NCBI RefSeq assembly: GCF_954871325.1
Contig: NC_088776.1
Location: forward strand, 27,266,508 to 27,330,507
Source of the DNA: Gordionus sp. m RMFG-2023
Lineage: Eukaryota > Nematomorpha > Gordioida > Chordodea > Parachordodidae
Reading direction: 5' to 3'
Length of the DNA stretch: 64,000 nt
Shown here piece after piece: positions 44,894 to 57,187 of this stretch (position 1 is the first letter of the stretch; each line of letters opens with the position of its first letter). The translations under genes were made by a program, and so were the position numbers. The notes beneath the pieces were generated by a model, which was not told the origin of the DNA, did not search any database, and was given only the letters and a program-made list of their open reading frames with translations.

Positions 44894-45097
44894 TCACGGA
44901 CTCGAATATTTTCTTATCAATTCAGCCACTTTTGCTTGAATCTTTAGTGCCGGTCCTAGTTTCATTTTGAGTGATGAAGTGAAATGCTCCTCTTTGAGAA
45001 GAAACAATGATGGGCCGTCAATTTCGTTGGTTTTGAATGTTTCGGCGTATTCTTTGCAGCCAGATAGTTGGAGTATAAATTGGAAAACGTCATTTAC
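44894..45097 (-). CDS. Terminal exon of a SAM-domain (Polycomb-type) protein
   Basis: On the minus strand, acceptor AATTTAATATTTAG precedes 45097; 67 codons follow and end at TGA (44894-44896). The peptide is VNDVFQFILQLSGCKEYAET then FKTNEIDGPSLFLLKEEHFT then SSLKMKLGPALKIQAKVAEL and a short tail IRKYSSP. This is a nearly complete SAM domain: the (W)xVxDVxxFI start, EIDGxxLxLLKEEH and KLGPALKI are signatures of the Polyhomeotic / MBT / SAMD7-11 group, whose SAM domains polymerise or pair to build nuclear chromatin-repressing complexes. The missing first Trp is supplied by the exon at 57188-57439, which ends ...DWN in matching phase 0. The base composition is clearly richer in G+C than the flanks. 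I cannot tell which member of the group it is. Confidence 0.85.
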   Translation of the reverse strand, partial: VNDVFQFILQLSGCKEYAETFKTNEIDGPSLFLLKEEHFTSSLKMKLGPALKIQAKVAELIRKYSSP

Positions 45098-45436
45098 CTA
45101 AATATTAAATTATACAATAAAATTTTTCTGCGTTGATCGATAAATTGTAAATGCTTGGGATATATTTTTGTTAAACAATTAAAAATTTAATGGTTAATAA
45201 AACTAAATATGAAAAATTTAACGAAGAGAATTTTATATAATGCAGTTATTTGGTAATTGAAAAGTATCATTATATATTATTAACGATATTAGTAACCAAA
45301 GGGATAGTAGAACTAGGGATATTTGGATTAATTCGTTTATATTATTATATTTAGAAATTTTTAGATTTATTTTACAAAATTGAATTTGCAATCTATAACC
45401 CTCGTAAAAAAGAGTTCGAATTTAAGGTACAGAAAA

Positions 45437-48400
45437 TTAAGGACTTATATTTAGTATAAACACTATAAAAAAATGATAATAATAAATTTTTGATATTCCA
45501 GTACCAGTCATCAGTTTATCCACCCATTCTTTAAAAGTAAGATTATATATAATAAATTGCATTGACCTGGAAAAGGCATATGAAAGTATACCCAGAAATT
45601 TGATATGATGATGGATGGGCAAAAGAGGAATCCCAGGGGTTATGTGCAACTCATTAGATGTGTGTAGAGGTCGCTTCAATGGTTAGAAGGGCGGTCGGAG
45701 ACTCAAGGCTGTTTCCCATGAATCTAGGAAAATAATTCACCGGAAAAAAATCCCCGGAAAAAAAATCCCCAGGAAAATAATTCTCCGGAAAAAAATTTCC
45801 ATAGAAAATAATTCCCCGGAAAAAATTTCCCATTTTATAAACCCTATAAAATATAAAATTATTTTTATAAAATTAACAATATAGGAAAAAATATTCCCGG
45901 AAAAAAAATTTGAAGGAAAGATTTAATAGAGTGGCTAAAATTTATTATTTTTCTGATGGAGCAGTAACCAATATAAAATAAAAGATTTCATTAATCATGA
46001 AAATGATTTTGGGATAAAGGCTGAGTGACATTCTTTGAAACCGCACATAAATGTCCATGCGACATTTTGGGGGCCGTTACTAAACGGTTAGCAGCTCGAG
46101 CAAGCTTGCAACGTCCATATGAACATCACATATTGACAACAATAGATTTATTTAACTATGTAAGAAATAATATCAAAGGGGTAAATTATATATTTGTGAG
46201 CAATAATGAATATATGAACATAGAAAGTCATCTTGAAAGCAGATTTTTGAGAGCAAAAAGAATTTCTTGAACACAAGTTCCAATTCCCCTAGACGAAAAC
46301 AAAAGTCATAATTTATTAAAACTCCTTGGATGATTATAATATATGGTATATTTTATAAATTTTTGATTGTATTATATGTAATGCAATTTAAGGCAAATAA
46401 AGTTATAAATATGTTTAGAATTATTTTGTCAAGTAACTTCTAGATAAAATTTAACTAAAGTGTTAAACAAAGCTGATTATTCCAGCCACATCTCAAAAAT
46501 TTTGATAAAGATAAAAAAAAGTCAGGGCATATCATTTAGACCTAATTTTTAAATTAACATTATTTCATAATTATTTATTATGTTAAAATATGATGATATT
46601 AATGTTAAATTTTAGCCATATAAAAAGTGATAACTCCTAAACCCATGTTCATCCCAGTCTAGGATTTTGTACAAATATAAAACAGTGTGATACCTATCTA
46701 CAGAAAAAAAATTGAAAAAATACCTTTTTTTTCTATGGCCATTTTCGGTTTTACACATCCGGTTTTCGATATTAATAAAATGTCCATCATATTTATTCTT
46801 ATGTCATTTTAAAGAACTTTTATTAAGCTACAAAATAAATTTAAATTATTTTTCTAACATAATTATTACTCGAGATATTTGAAAATAAACGAGGTGCATT
46901 TTGTCAAAAATGTACCATTTTTCCGCGCTTTAAACGGCCATATCTTACCGGGTAAACAGTGTTGGAAGGTAAAATTTCATTTTTTTCTTAGTTATAGTAT
47001 ATACTACCAGTATACAAAATTTAAGAAAAATTGAAGGGGGTTGGGTTGAAACCTTGGTTGATTTGATATGGAATTCACCATATTTTTTGGTAACGTTCAA
47101 TTACTTGAGATAGTCTTTGAATTAAATAAGCTTTTGTAATCAGTGATTAGGATCAATACTTTTTTTGAAAATTTATAATCAGATACAATTTTTAAAATCA
47201 ATAGTATTAAACATAAAAAATTTCCATTATGTTATTTTTGTCCGGGATTCAAACGAACGGAACAGAATAGTGTCATAATATTCATTTTAATGTTATATAT
47301 ATTTTAACCTTAGTGGCGTGTTAGAAATACCCCCCCCCTCTCTTCATGGTATTCAAGTCTAGATAAAAAGTGGATTATGGAAATAACCTTTCTCTTTCTA
47401 GGGAAAAATTTGCTTTCACATTTTTCTTTTCAATTTTAAATTGTAAAACCTCTTTCATAATTTTCATATATTTCTATAAAAATCTATCGTCACAAATCTA
47501 TTCTTTTTATGCTATCTACTAAATTATAAAAGCTACCAACCGATTTATCAATTCTCATTTAAAGATTGCCCTTTTGGAAATACTCTCAACTCAGAAATAA
47601 CTAATATAATTTTTTAGAAATATTTTCGTTATTTTAGCGGCGGGATTATTTTTTGATAATTTTAAAAAAATTATTCGGGGAATTTTTTTCTTTTTTTCCG
47701 GGGATTAATTTTCCCCAATATTTAATTTAAAATCTAAAAAATGGGGAATTTATTTCCCTGGGGAATATTTTTCCGGATAATTATTTTCCAAGGATTTTTT
47801 TCCGGGGAATTATTTTCCGCTTACCTCCCATAGATATCGGGCTACATCAAGGGCCAGCGTTAAGCCCCTTTCTCTTCGTACTCATCCCGGATACTATAAC
47901 CGAGGACTTGCAGAGCTCAGCACCATGGTCAATGTTGTATCTAGATGACATAGTAATATGCAAGGAAACCGAAATAATGGCAGCTAAGCGGGCCGGTGTT
48001 TGGGCAATTAAGTTGGAGAATAGCCTCCGCGTCAGCTATTCTAAGACAGTGTAACTGGCAACAAAATTATACAACTTGCTACATACCCGAAAGTTGAAAA
48101 TTTTAGCTATTATGGGAAATGCATAAAGACGGAAGCAAAAGGGTTGGATAAAATGAAAAGGCCAATCAGGAGTGCTTTGTGACAGGGAGATGCCACTGTG
48201 GCTTAAAGGTAAGGCCTATCGAACTATCGTCAGACGGTCTTGTTGTATGGGTGTGAAACTTAGGTATTGAGAGCTGCCGAGATGTTGGATGTGCGGATGA
48301 TCCGAAAGAGTCTAGGTTATAAAATGATAGCCTAAGAAATAATATAGGCGTAGTTTCCTAGTCAGAAAAGGTAAAAGAGAGCAGACTGAGATGGCATGGC

Positions 48401-48555
48401 TAAGTGGTGGTAAGTACTGATTCAAATGGTGAATCGGAAAGTTTTCGATCTTGAAGTTACGGGCCAACGAACTAGAGGTAGGCCACGATTAAGTAAGATT
48501 TCTCAAACCCGCAAGGACATGTTGGATTAGAAAATGTCGTTGAAGGATAATTATA
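45437..48555 (+). mobile_element. RTE-like LINE, decayed, split by a DNA transposon
   Basis: Before the insertion (about 45545-45719) the plus strand reads IDLEKAYESIPRNLI and GKRGIPGVM. After it (from 47832) it reads IGLHQGPALSPFLFVLIPD, then LYLDDIVICKE with the YLDD reverse-transcriptase active site (47938-47949). Downstream come the C-terminal features of RTE-type LINEs: LLYGCET (near 48240), TEMAW-like RLRWHG remains (48390) and VTGQRTRGRPRLSKIS (48455-48505). Stops and shifts are scattered throughout and the endonuclease end is missing, so it is an old 5'-truncated copy. The element at 45720-47825 interrupts the RT. Confidence 0.82.
45720..47825 (+). mobile_element. DNA transposon of uncertain superfamily (YFSDG protein), nested in the LINE
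   Basis: The element is bounded by TCCCAT repeats (45714-45719 and 47826-47831), a 6-bp target duplication. Its ends are related but not identical inverted sequences, GAATCTAGGAAAATAATTC and the complement of GGTAAGCGGAAAATAATTC, followed inwards by many CCCCGGAAAAAAATCC units on the left and their complements on the right. At 45930-46270 the plus strand encodes pieces KIYYFSDGAVTNIK, FINHENDFGIKAEW, then (46025-46270) FFETAHKCPCDILGAVTKRL and AARASLQRPYEHHILT. These resemble a protein common in cnidarian and insect genomes (YFSDGAxxQYKN ... HGKGxCDGxGGTVKRLAARASLQRPY) that I take to be a transposase; its superfamily is not known to me. Two or more shifts break it here. The 1.3 kb to its right is non-coding. 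Confidence 0.65.
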
Positions 48556-48559
48556 ATAT

Positions 48560-49240
48560 ATTTTCTTTTTATTGGGCATAAAAAAATGTGTTTTTTAAAA
48601 ATTTCTAGTGCATATAATAATATTATAGAAATATTAATGATTATTTATAATGTAAAATGCATTATAATTATTTTTAAAAATAGCGCTATCTATAAATGAT
48701 TTATTTATTCCTAAAATTATAAAAATTAAATTTTTACTTAATTAATTAAATATATTTGTAATAAACATATGATTAGTTTCATCGTTTCAAACGCCCTTTA
48801 TAATTAATTTATTTATTCCTAAAATTTAAAAAACTTAATAAAATTAAATTCTTATTTTCTCCATTAATATCTTTACTTAAATATTTAAACATATTGGTTA
48901 ATATACAATTTCATGAGATTTATTCTTTTATATGTGGCATTTTTCAAAATATTTTCTTTTGTTTTAGCCGAAATACAACAACTGAATATATTTTTTAAAT
49001 AAATTTTATATGGCTACAAAATAATATATAATTTGTTCTTAAAACCAAAATTTTTTTGACTAAATTAATTCGTTAAAAGTGGGAAAGGCGCTCACGAACT
49101 TTGAAGGTCCATAACTCGGGATATATTTGAGCTAGAGCATTAAAATTTTGATTTGTAAAAAATATAAATCTATTTAGCCGTCATGCCAAGTTTCATCTAT
49201 TTTAAAAATGATCGTCCGAAAATCACGTTATTTCAGTAAA
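48560..49240. other. AT-rich sequence ahead of coding relics
   Basis: Mostly AT-rich. At 49080-49235 a patch (GGTCCATAACTCGGGATATA, GAGCTAGAGCATTAAAATTT) resembles a phrase seen in repeated non-coding parts of animal transposons, so an element end may lie here. Confidence 0.3.
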
Positions 49241-49248
49241 TTTGTCAT

Positions 49249-49860
49249 GGAATTAAAAATAGATGACATTCTAGATAGACTTCCTGATGAGTCTTATATT
49301 CGTATTATAGCTGATTGTTAGTGTGAATTTAGAAGGTTGGTGCCTCTCTATTCAAGATTCCTATAAGTGATTAATTAATTATTTTTATAAAAGTCATTCT
49401 TGGGTGCAAAATCATCAACAAAAGTTTACATCCTTAGCTTAAAAACATGCTTAAAGTGCACCATTTTGATATGTTGGCCAAGATTATAATTGATATTCAT
49501 AGAAGTTTTAAAAAATAAAATACCATTAATGCTAATGGTAAAATATAAATTGTGAAGATTTAATATCAGTTTAAAATTAAATATAACTTCTTTATTTTGT
49601 AGAATGTTGGAGGATAAAATTTATGAAATGGATGAAACTTTCAACTTGTGGATATAAATGACATTCTAATTAATAGAGCCGAAAGTTATGATTTTTTACC
49701 ATAACATTCCCGATGCGGCTGCCACAAATTTAATTTGTGGCCAAAGTTGAAGTGGAGAAATATTCAGAAAATAAAGGCTTTAATATTATATCCCGCTCAT
49801 TTAAAAAGTGTCAATCTTTATGAAATAAACAAAATATATCCACAAATATGGCTGAAATAG
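49249..49860 (+). pseudogene. Decayed coding relic, F-box/LRR-like
   Basis: Starts MELKIDDILDRLPDESYIRI, which looks like the beginning of an F-box, reaches a stop, then continues CEFRRLVPLYSRFL. A second piece at about 49635-49860 reads LVDINDILINRAESYDFLP and, after a stop, CHKFNLWPKLKWRNIQKIKA then LILYPAHLKSVNL. The PKLxWRNI and LKSVNL phrases resemble F-box/leucine-rich-repeat proteins. The pieces are separated by AT-rich sequence with stops, so it is a relic. The family call is a guess from short motifs; a transposon-borne gene is equally possible. Confidence 0.3.
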
Positions 49861-49970
49861 AACTAAAAAATTGGGAAAATATTTGATAATTCTAAATATT
49901 ATAAGATAGAAATCATATTATGAATCCAGGGCATTGTTATATAAAATATTAAGGGAAAAACTGGAAAATC

Positions 49971-50201
49971 TTAAACATTTATGTGATAACATAGAAATAG
50001 GGGAATATAAGCTTTAACTCTAAGAATATAGCCAAAAATAATATTACTATCGTTATTTTCTAAATGTATAAATTCCAAGTTATGGAGCCTTTGGCAAACA
50101 CCTTGAAGATACTTAATCATATTGATAAATGATTTCGCAGATTCAGTTTTGCCAACTTGTTGTAGTTTCTTATATGCGGCATTGTTAAAAAGTTTATAAT
50201 T
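49971..50201 (-). CDS. Uninterrupted 76-codon frame without start Met, LRR-like, possible exon or relic
   Basis: The minus strand is open from 50201 to a stop at 49971-49973: NYKLFNNAAYKKLQQVGKTE, SAKSFINMIKYLQGVCQRLH, NLEFIHLENNDSNIIFGYIL and a hydrophobic end. The QGVCQRLHNLEFIHLENN part could be one leucine-rich repeat. No convincing splice sites flank it, and it lies inside the SAM-gene intron beside the plus-strand F-box-like relic, so it may be a piece of the same decayed family in the other orientation. Real function is unproven. Confidence 0.3.
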   Translation of the reverse strand, partial: NYKLFNNAAYKKLQQVGKTESAKSFINMIKYLQGVCQRLHNLEFIHLENNDSNIIFGYILRVKAYIPLFLCYHINV

Positions 50202-50929
50202 TTATATAAATAAAAAATATTTTTACAACTTTGTTACAGATTTTAGCTATTTATAATCCTCATAATATAAATGCTATTATCCATCTGCATTCAAATTGAA
50301 GGATATGCAGGGAACAAAATAGAGAATTAAAAAATATATAACAATTTTCTAACATAAAGATATTTTTGGACACAATCAAATTGATTTTTTTTTCTTTTTA
50401 GCTTCACCTTTTCTTGTGGTCCTTCAATATCTCTCTTCACATTATTACTCATTAAGATATACTAGACAATTTATTTTAACAAACAATAATAATAAATATT
50501 TGTTATATTTAAGGATTTAAATTTTTTTAATTACACAGATTAAAATATAAAAAATTTGCTACCTTTAATAGACAATAGAAAATTATAAATTTTTGATGCA
50601 TCATTTTCTTTGAATAAAATATATAGATAAAAAATATATTTTGTTTTGTGTACTTTATATTATATAAATTAAAATCAAAAGAGTAGATAAGAGGCGCTTC
50701 TTTATTAAATTTAGAGCGGGAGTGCACTCTTTTAAATGGAGCGTTAACAACTTTTATAAAGAGTAATCCAATAATTGCAAAATTGATTGATGTCTAAAAA
50801 TAATTATATACTTTATGCTAAAACAACAACCATGAAAAAATTAGTGATTAGTAGTTGCCTATGGTTATTTTGAATAAAAATCAAGATATAAGTCTTTTTT
50901 TTGTAAATTTTAAATAATCATTAGTTTTC

Positions 50930-51733
50930 AAACCGAACTTGAACCGAACCGTTAAACCGCTAAAAAGCGGTATTTTTTATCGAACCTAAACCTCTAAAAA
51001 ATTTCTAGCCGAACCTGAACCGAACCGTTAAAATGCCTCTGAACCGGTTCGAGTCTCATTATTTTATGCTTATAAAATAACGTGTAAGTTTTTACTAGTA
51101 GTATATTGCAAAAATATTAATTATATTCAAATTGTTTTAAAAATTATTATCAATCACATTTGATTGATAAACGTCAGTCATAATTTTTATAAACTTTAGT
51201 ATATCGCCATTTTACAATATTTTTTAAATATTTTAAGCTTATAAATTATAATGCCTAGAAAAAAATTAAATCTAATATATAAATTTTTACATATAGTTTT
51301 ATAAATAACACATCAAATCTGATATCATACTGGCAATGCGAGCTACCCAAGTTAGTGTGGGAGGATATTTTTCAACAAATAAATTTATATTATCTCCTTA
51401 TAGATGTAATTTGAGTGAGACGAATTTTGAAAATATATAAATTTAAGTAATTGTTCATATTAAAATTATGATATATTTATTTGTTATATTTATAAATAAT
51501 ATTATTTTATAATGTGCAATTAATAAAAATGAAGGTTTTTATTTTAATTATGAAATTAAAAAAAAATTTTCCTTATACATAATTCTAATGTAGGTTTGAA
51601 TGCAAAAATTTCAAACCGGTTTTTAGAGGTTTGAACCGAACCGATATTTATATTTTTGGTAAACCGAACCTGAACCTTGAACCGTTATTTTTATCCGAAC
51701 CTGAACCGATATTAATATCGGTTTGGATCCCTG
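50930..51733. mobile_element. Non-autonomous hAT with CCGAACCTGAACC subterminal repeats
   Basis: Both ends carry runs of CCGAACC and TGAACCGAACCGTTA: 50930-51060 at the left, 51605-51733 at the right. The right terminus GGTTTGGATCCCTG is the complement of CAGGGATCCAAACC, a hAT-type end. The left terminus has decayed. The same end starts at 58626 (CAGGGATCCGAACC). No transposase inside. Confidence 0.6.
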
Positions 51734-52075
51734 GTTTTTCAGTTTAATTAAAAACATTTTCTTATACCTCATTTTACAATATTTACATAAGTATGAATTG
51801 CTTAATTATAAAAAATGATTTAATTTAAATACTGTTAATTAAATTACTTTTTTGATAAAATATAAACCGTATTTTTATAAATATTGATATTAAAAAGTAT
51901 AGTTTGCAATCGATGCCATCTCAGCTTACGGCCTAACCATAGCAATAATAACTACTACGGTTAATAAGCAACAGCCATAAAAATGGCTAAGATTAATTAG
52001 CCGTATTTTTATGAATAAGCCATTTTTGTACTTGTAAGATTTTAAAAAGGGAAGTTTTAGAATCGGTTCATAAAA

Positions 52076-54620
52076 TAGTGCTGTAAAGTAACGTCAAAAG
52101 GTCGTACTAACTTCGTTACCTTTTTTGAAGAAAAGAAAGACCATTCGTTACTATCTCCTAGAGGTAACGGTAACTCGTTTCTTTTTTTGAGTAATGGTAA
52201 CGCAAAAAAACGCTACTCGTTATGAAAAATATTAAAAAAAGAAAAACATATTTATTGTACTATAAAATAAAACTAATTAATATTCAATCAAAATTCTAAG
52301 TAAATGTGAATAATATTATTTCTATTTTATAATTTATTTTAAGAATATTATGTCCATAATACTTCTTCAGATGAAGATTGTCTGTCCCTAATTTGAAACA
52401 TATTTTACACCAATAAAGAAAATTAAAGGTACAATACAAAGTCTACACTTTGTAAATGTAAATTAAGTCCCAACACAAATATTTGAACCTCAATGTCCAG
52501 TAGTTCAAACTTAAAAAAGCATATGAAGGTAGAAAGATGAATTAATATATTATTATTTTAAACATTACTTTAAAAATAGAATATTAAACATGGGTATTAT
52601 AAAATAACCATTAAAAGAAGTTTTCTTTCATAATATTTTGAAAAATTTAATCATGAAATTAAAATATAAGCAATTAAATTATACTATAGTATAGTGCTGG
52701 GAATCAACATTAAAAACCCAAGATCGACAAAATATTTATATTGGTTCAAAAAATTATTTTGGATTCTTAAACAATATCTTATATTTCTCGTTTTAGTGTT
52801 GCTATTGGTTTAACTTCAAATTGTTAATAAATTTAAAGAATAAAATAGTGATTTAAAAAAAAGTTGTTTAAATAAATATATATAAATAAAGTGATGAAGC
52901 AATATTGTTTTAGAGAACTGAAACTAGATATTTTTCCTAATTCCTTTTTAAATGATAATTATTCCTCAAAAGATTAATGAACATTTAGAGAAAAAAATTT
53001 GAAGTCAATCAACTCACACTCATTGAGATGTAGAATCCATCTGGCTACACCCAGACACTCTTAAGAGGGTTTCAGCCTGCTTAGCTTGTAAAATAAACCA
53101 AAAACACACATTTGATTGTCTAACAAAATTTTTTTACCACATATAAGATACAAAATAAAGTGACCAACATTACCGACAATGTTAGAAATTATATAAAAGC
53201 TTTCAAGTAAAAAAATTATAATATATTTATTAAAATTTTTTAGTGTATGATCTAGGAGAAGAATCGGATGATGAAATATTCATCTGCCATTATTTAATCT
53301 ATTTGACAATCAAAATACCACTGATAGTATTATATACTTACCTAAGCATCATTCCAGTTCAGCACACTTTGTTGTGTTGACATTCAAAGACAGGTAAGGA
53401 TGTTCATTTTAAAACCATTTCAAAAATTATAAATAAACATGGGCAATCTTCAAACTGTTAAGCAAGTAAAACATAGGAAGATATCTGATTAAACCAGTTA
53501 TAACAAGATAAAACTCTTTTTATAACTCCGTGAAATTAATAGATATTCATATTAAGGAGAATTGCCAAAAATGACAAATCTTGTGATAAATCTGAATAAC
53601 AGAGATTTTCAGATAACGACAAGTAGTTCATGGATAAATATTGTATGGTTATTAATTAAGAAATATGATATGTTATATATGATTTTATAGGTTATGGAAC
53701 CAATTGCTACGGATCTTTCAATTTTAAAAAGCGAAAAAAATGCATTTGTGATATCTTACTCTCATGATAACTATTATAATATTAAAACCTAAAAAATGGC
53801 TTTAAATAATTTTAAGTTTTGTAAGCCACTTATTAAATTCAATCCTGGAAGGCATATAAAAAAGATATAGTCTTTTCAAATATTGCTTACACTCTATATT
53901 TTGATTACCTTATATTTTCAAATTCAAACACATCTTATAAAGATGAATATACACTATCCGCAATAATTCACCCATATTTAAATTGGATCGGCCCTGGATA
54001 AAATTAGAGGTCAACAAAGGAAAAATGCTAGAACTTTCCAGTTTGAGAAAAAACTTTGATAAAGAAAGAGCTGACTTAAGTCCTTTATCCAACACATATA
54101 CCAGAATATTTTCTGATAAAGATAAAAAAAAAATTTTAATGATGAAATGAATGAAGATCCTTGTGAAGATGATCTATAAGTTTTTTTCAAAATAAATATA
54201 ATTCTTAATATTTTTAAAAAAATTCCCCGAATTAAAAATTTTATTTATACAACTCTCCCATCCTCTGCGCCAATTGAACTTGTGTTTAGCACTGCGAAAA
54301 CTGTGTTGAGCACTAAGCACTCTTGTTTGTCTGATCAAAATTTTGAAAATCAATTGTTGCTAAAATAAATAAAAAATTGTTGCAAAAAGATGTTATCTTA
54401 TATATAATACATTATTTTTGTATAATTTTATTTATATTATAATTATATATATGAAATTTAATTTTATAAAAAGATCTTATCATATTATATATTCTTTTTG
54501 AGTAGTTTTATTTATATTATATAATGTAGGAAAAAATAATTTTTTTGTATATAATATATAATTTTTTAAGTAACGAGTAACCCGTTACTTTTTTGAATAG
54601 TCAGTAACGCGCGTTCCTAT
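52076..54620 (+). mobile_element. BED-type hAT transposon remnant
   Basis: Left end TAGTGCTGTAAAGTAACG (52076) with subterminal GTTACC, CGTTACTATC and GGTAACG-type repeats to 52225 is typical of a hAT with CAGTGCTG ends; matching AGTAACGAGTAACCCGTTAC repeats lie at 54557-54600. Transposase pieces on the plus strand include VMEPIATDLSILKSEKNAF (about 53694-53760), IIHPYLNWIGPG (53966-54000) and the C-terminal dimerisation motif SSAPIELVFSTAKTVLSTKH then CLSDQNFENQLLLK with its own stop (54241-54369). These follow the order of ZBED-type hAT transposases. Stops between the pieces make it inactive. The right terminus is degenerate and no target duplication was found. Confidence 0.75.
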
Positions 54621-54819
54621 TTTTTAAATTACATAACTAATAAAACAATATTTTTATCATTTAATATATAAGATCATTTTTTTGTATATGATTAATTTGA
54701 TAGTCTTTTGAACTATACAATATGGAGTGAGAGATAAATATTATTAATATATTTTGATTTTATGTAATTTTATAGGTAGACTTTTGTGAGAAGTCTCAAT
54801 AACGACGGCAGTTTTTTTA

Positions 54820-54905
54820 AAATTTTTATCGGTGTTTAACGGTGCGCCGATTTAGCAGCCATCTAATAAATTGGGTGCTGCGGCGTCGATGGCACTGCAT
54901 ATTTA
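54820..54905. repeat. GC-rich MITE-end-like patch
   Basis: GGTGCGCCGATTTAGCAGCC and TGCTGCGGCGTCGATGGCACT resemble patches at 21588 (GATGGCACTGCG), 56185-56240 (GGCGGCGCCGGCC) and 63120-63165 (GCGCCGATTTGTCGCCGCGCC). They are probably ends of one diverged element family. Confidence 0.3.
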
Positions 54906-55284
54906 AAAATAAATTTTCTTTATAATTCATTGTATTAAATTTTTTATAATATATTTGGGCCACTTAGTTATAAGATTGTTAGTATAGTTTAGTTCTTAAA
55001 TTATTTTCTGTCCCACTCCTAAATAAACTTATGTATTTCTTATTTTCCGAAATAGACTTAGGAATTGCCTTTTTAGTCATGGTCACGCTAACATATGTAA
55101 TGTTCTGTCTATTTTTATTAAAACAAATTTGGAATGAAAACAAAATATAAAGTAAGAAATAAATAAATTAGAAATCAAATTTAGTTAAATTATAATTGTC
55201 GTATAAATATTATTTTGTAGAAATTGATGGGGCATAAATAGGTTCTTTTAGCATTAAGTATTAATCCAGTGACGGAAAAGCATT

Positions 55285-55350
55285 TCGCTAGGTGTACTGG
55301 TTACAGATTACTTTTCCTAGCTAAATTAGCAAGTGTAGGAAGTTCGAGTC
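55285..55350 (+). repeat. tRNA-like SINE head, possibly from a Leu/Ser-type tRNA
   Basis: GGTGTACTGGTTACAGATTA resembles a D-arm, CTAGCTAAATTAGCAAG a variable-arm hairpin, and GGAAGTTCGAGTC a box B. Box A is imperfect and the acceptor stem does not close. A tRNA-derived SINE or pseudogene is the best reading. Confidence 0.4.
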
Positions 55351-55449
55351 GCTTTTTCCCCAAAAGGTTAGCGCATACTGTTCTGGAATAGTATGTGGGC
55401 CTAGTAAAATGTGGCATCTTGATCTAGTTTGCTATTATTATAGTAATTG

Positions 55450-57180
55450 TTTGTAAATATTTGTTGGCTATTTTAGCTATATACGAATTGGATTTTTAGC
55501 CATTATCTTTAACTTGAATCTGACTCTCTGCATTTCTATGATGCTTTAGAAGTTTTAAATGTCTAATTAAAATTGCAATGATGCCGTAAAATTAGAATTT
55601 AAATATTCTGAAATAATTTATGATCTTGAAATCTTTATCAAATATTCACTCATATCTAATCTTCAAAATATTTTAAATAAATGTTTATTAAATAAAATAA
55701 ATTAAGGTCGGTAATTGGAAACCTATGATCTAGTTTTTTTGCTTTTCTTTTAGATAAATGATATCTAAGCTTCAGATTTATAGATATGTATATATGTTTC
55801 TACTTCAGTAAGAAATAATAAACAAATTAATTGTTGATCCTTTTCGGGAGGAAAGAAATTCTAATTTAGTAAATGTGAATAATTCGCCGAGATCCATTTC
55901 GTTATAAAAATTTTAAAATTGTTTACCTATTTTACTTAACATATTATTTATAGGGCTTTTGTAGAAACCATGGATACTTTCTAGCTTAATATTCTGTTCC
56001 AATAGATAGGGCATTTTGATTTTAAGGTTTTCGTATTAATTCAATTTGATGAATTGCAATAGGTCTTATTATGTACTATTACACAATTCATATTTTATTA
56101 ATAATATTCAGATTTAAAAAATAACAATTTAATATATAATATAAATTAATATCATTTTAAATTTCACATTCCGCACCATTGCCATAAAAAAAATCGGCAA
56201 CGCTTCCGAGGAGAAAATTTTGGCGGCGCCGGCCACACACAGTCTCTAAAATTATATTTCTCTCTTTCTCTTTTAAAATATCTTTTTGGGTTATCATGAA
56301 AAGATAAGGTCAATTTTAAATGTCAAATTACGGAATATAACATTTTAAAAAGGGTGATATTAATTAAGTTTTTTTGGGCTAGCTATGCTATTTTAAATTA
56401 TTAGTTTCAAAGTTTAAAAAATATTTGAATGGTAAAAATATGTAGTTTTAAAATTAAATTGTTTAGTTTTACATTAAGATTGCTCAGTTTAAAATTCAAA
56501 TATATAGAATTTAAATAAAATATACACAATTGAATCATTAAAGTTTTCTACACAAAATCGATATTCCTATTCCAAACAAATCAATCAATTGTTGATGACT
56601 ACAACTTGACTAAAACATATCTTCAGATACCATCCAGTCAATATTATAGGCATTTCTAATTTATTTTTAAAATCCCAAGATGACAAAATATCTTACCATT
56701 GGATAATATTATATTTCGGTCATTAAATAATTTAAAATATTTATAAAACTTAAAAATAACGAGTCTATCAAATCAATGGATGATTTTATCTAATAAATAT
56801 ATCTGTCATTTTGGGATATGAAATCTCTCAATTTTATATCAATTATTGAAAACTATTTTTATAATTTGAAAAATCTGATTTATAGGAAATGAATTATAGC
56901 ATGTGTAGAATACCTAAAAATTCAAACAATAGCCATCAATTTTTGGGTATTTTTAATTTATATGAAAATTTTATATAAAAATGGATATAAATTAAAAGTA
57001 ATTCGATAATTCTAGGCAAAATTTATGGAATTCACAGTGAATACACTTCCGATCAAATCAGATATAAAAATTACTCTCAGTAATAATTTAAAATTGAGAT
57101 CTCAAATCCTAATGAATTCCATATCCCAATATACGATATATTTATTATTTATATTAATATATAATTTGAAATAAATAATA
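55450..57180. other. AT-rich intron sequence, no features supported
   Basis: A GC-rich patch near 56185-56240 (see the MITE-end entry at 54820) is the only distinctive piece. Otherwise AT-rich with no open frames of note. Confidence 0.3.
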
Positions 57181-57187
57181 TTATTAC

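Larger units (their letters stand above)
45098..57187 (-). other. 12-kb intron of the SAM gene, filled with transposable elements
   Basis: The donor is AAT|GTAATAATA at 57187 and the acceptor ...AATATTTAG at 45098, both read on the minus strand and phase 0. The intron separates the first Trp of the SAM domain from the rest. It contains an RTE-like LINE split by a 2.1-kb transposon, at least two hAT families, a SINE-like piece and decayed coding relics, most of them on the opposite strand to the gene. Confidence 0.7.

Noticed and set aside
53910-54095. Minus-strand 61-codon frame
   Set aside because: It is the shadow of the plus-strand hAT transposase remnant at 52076-54620.
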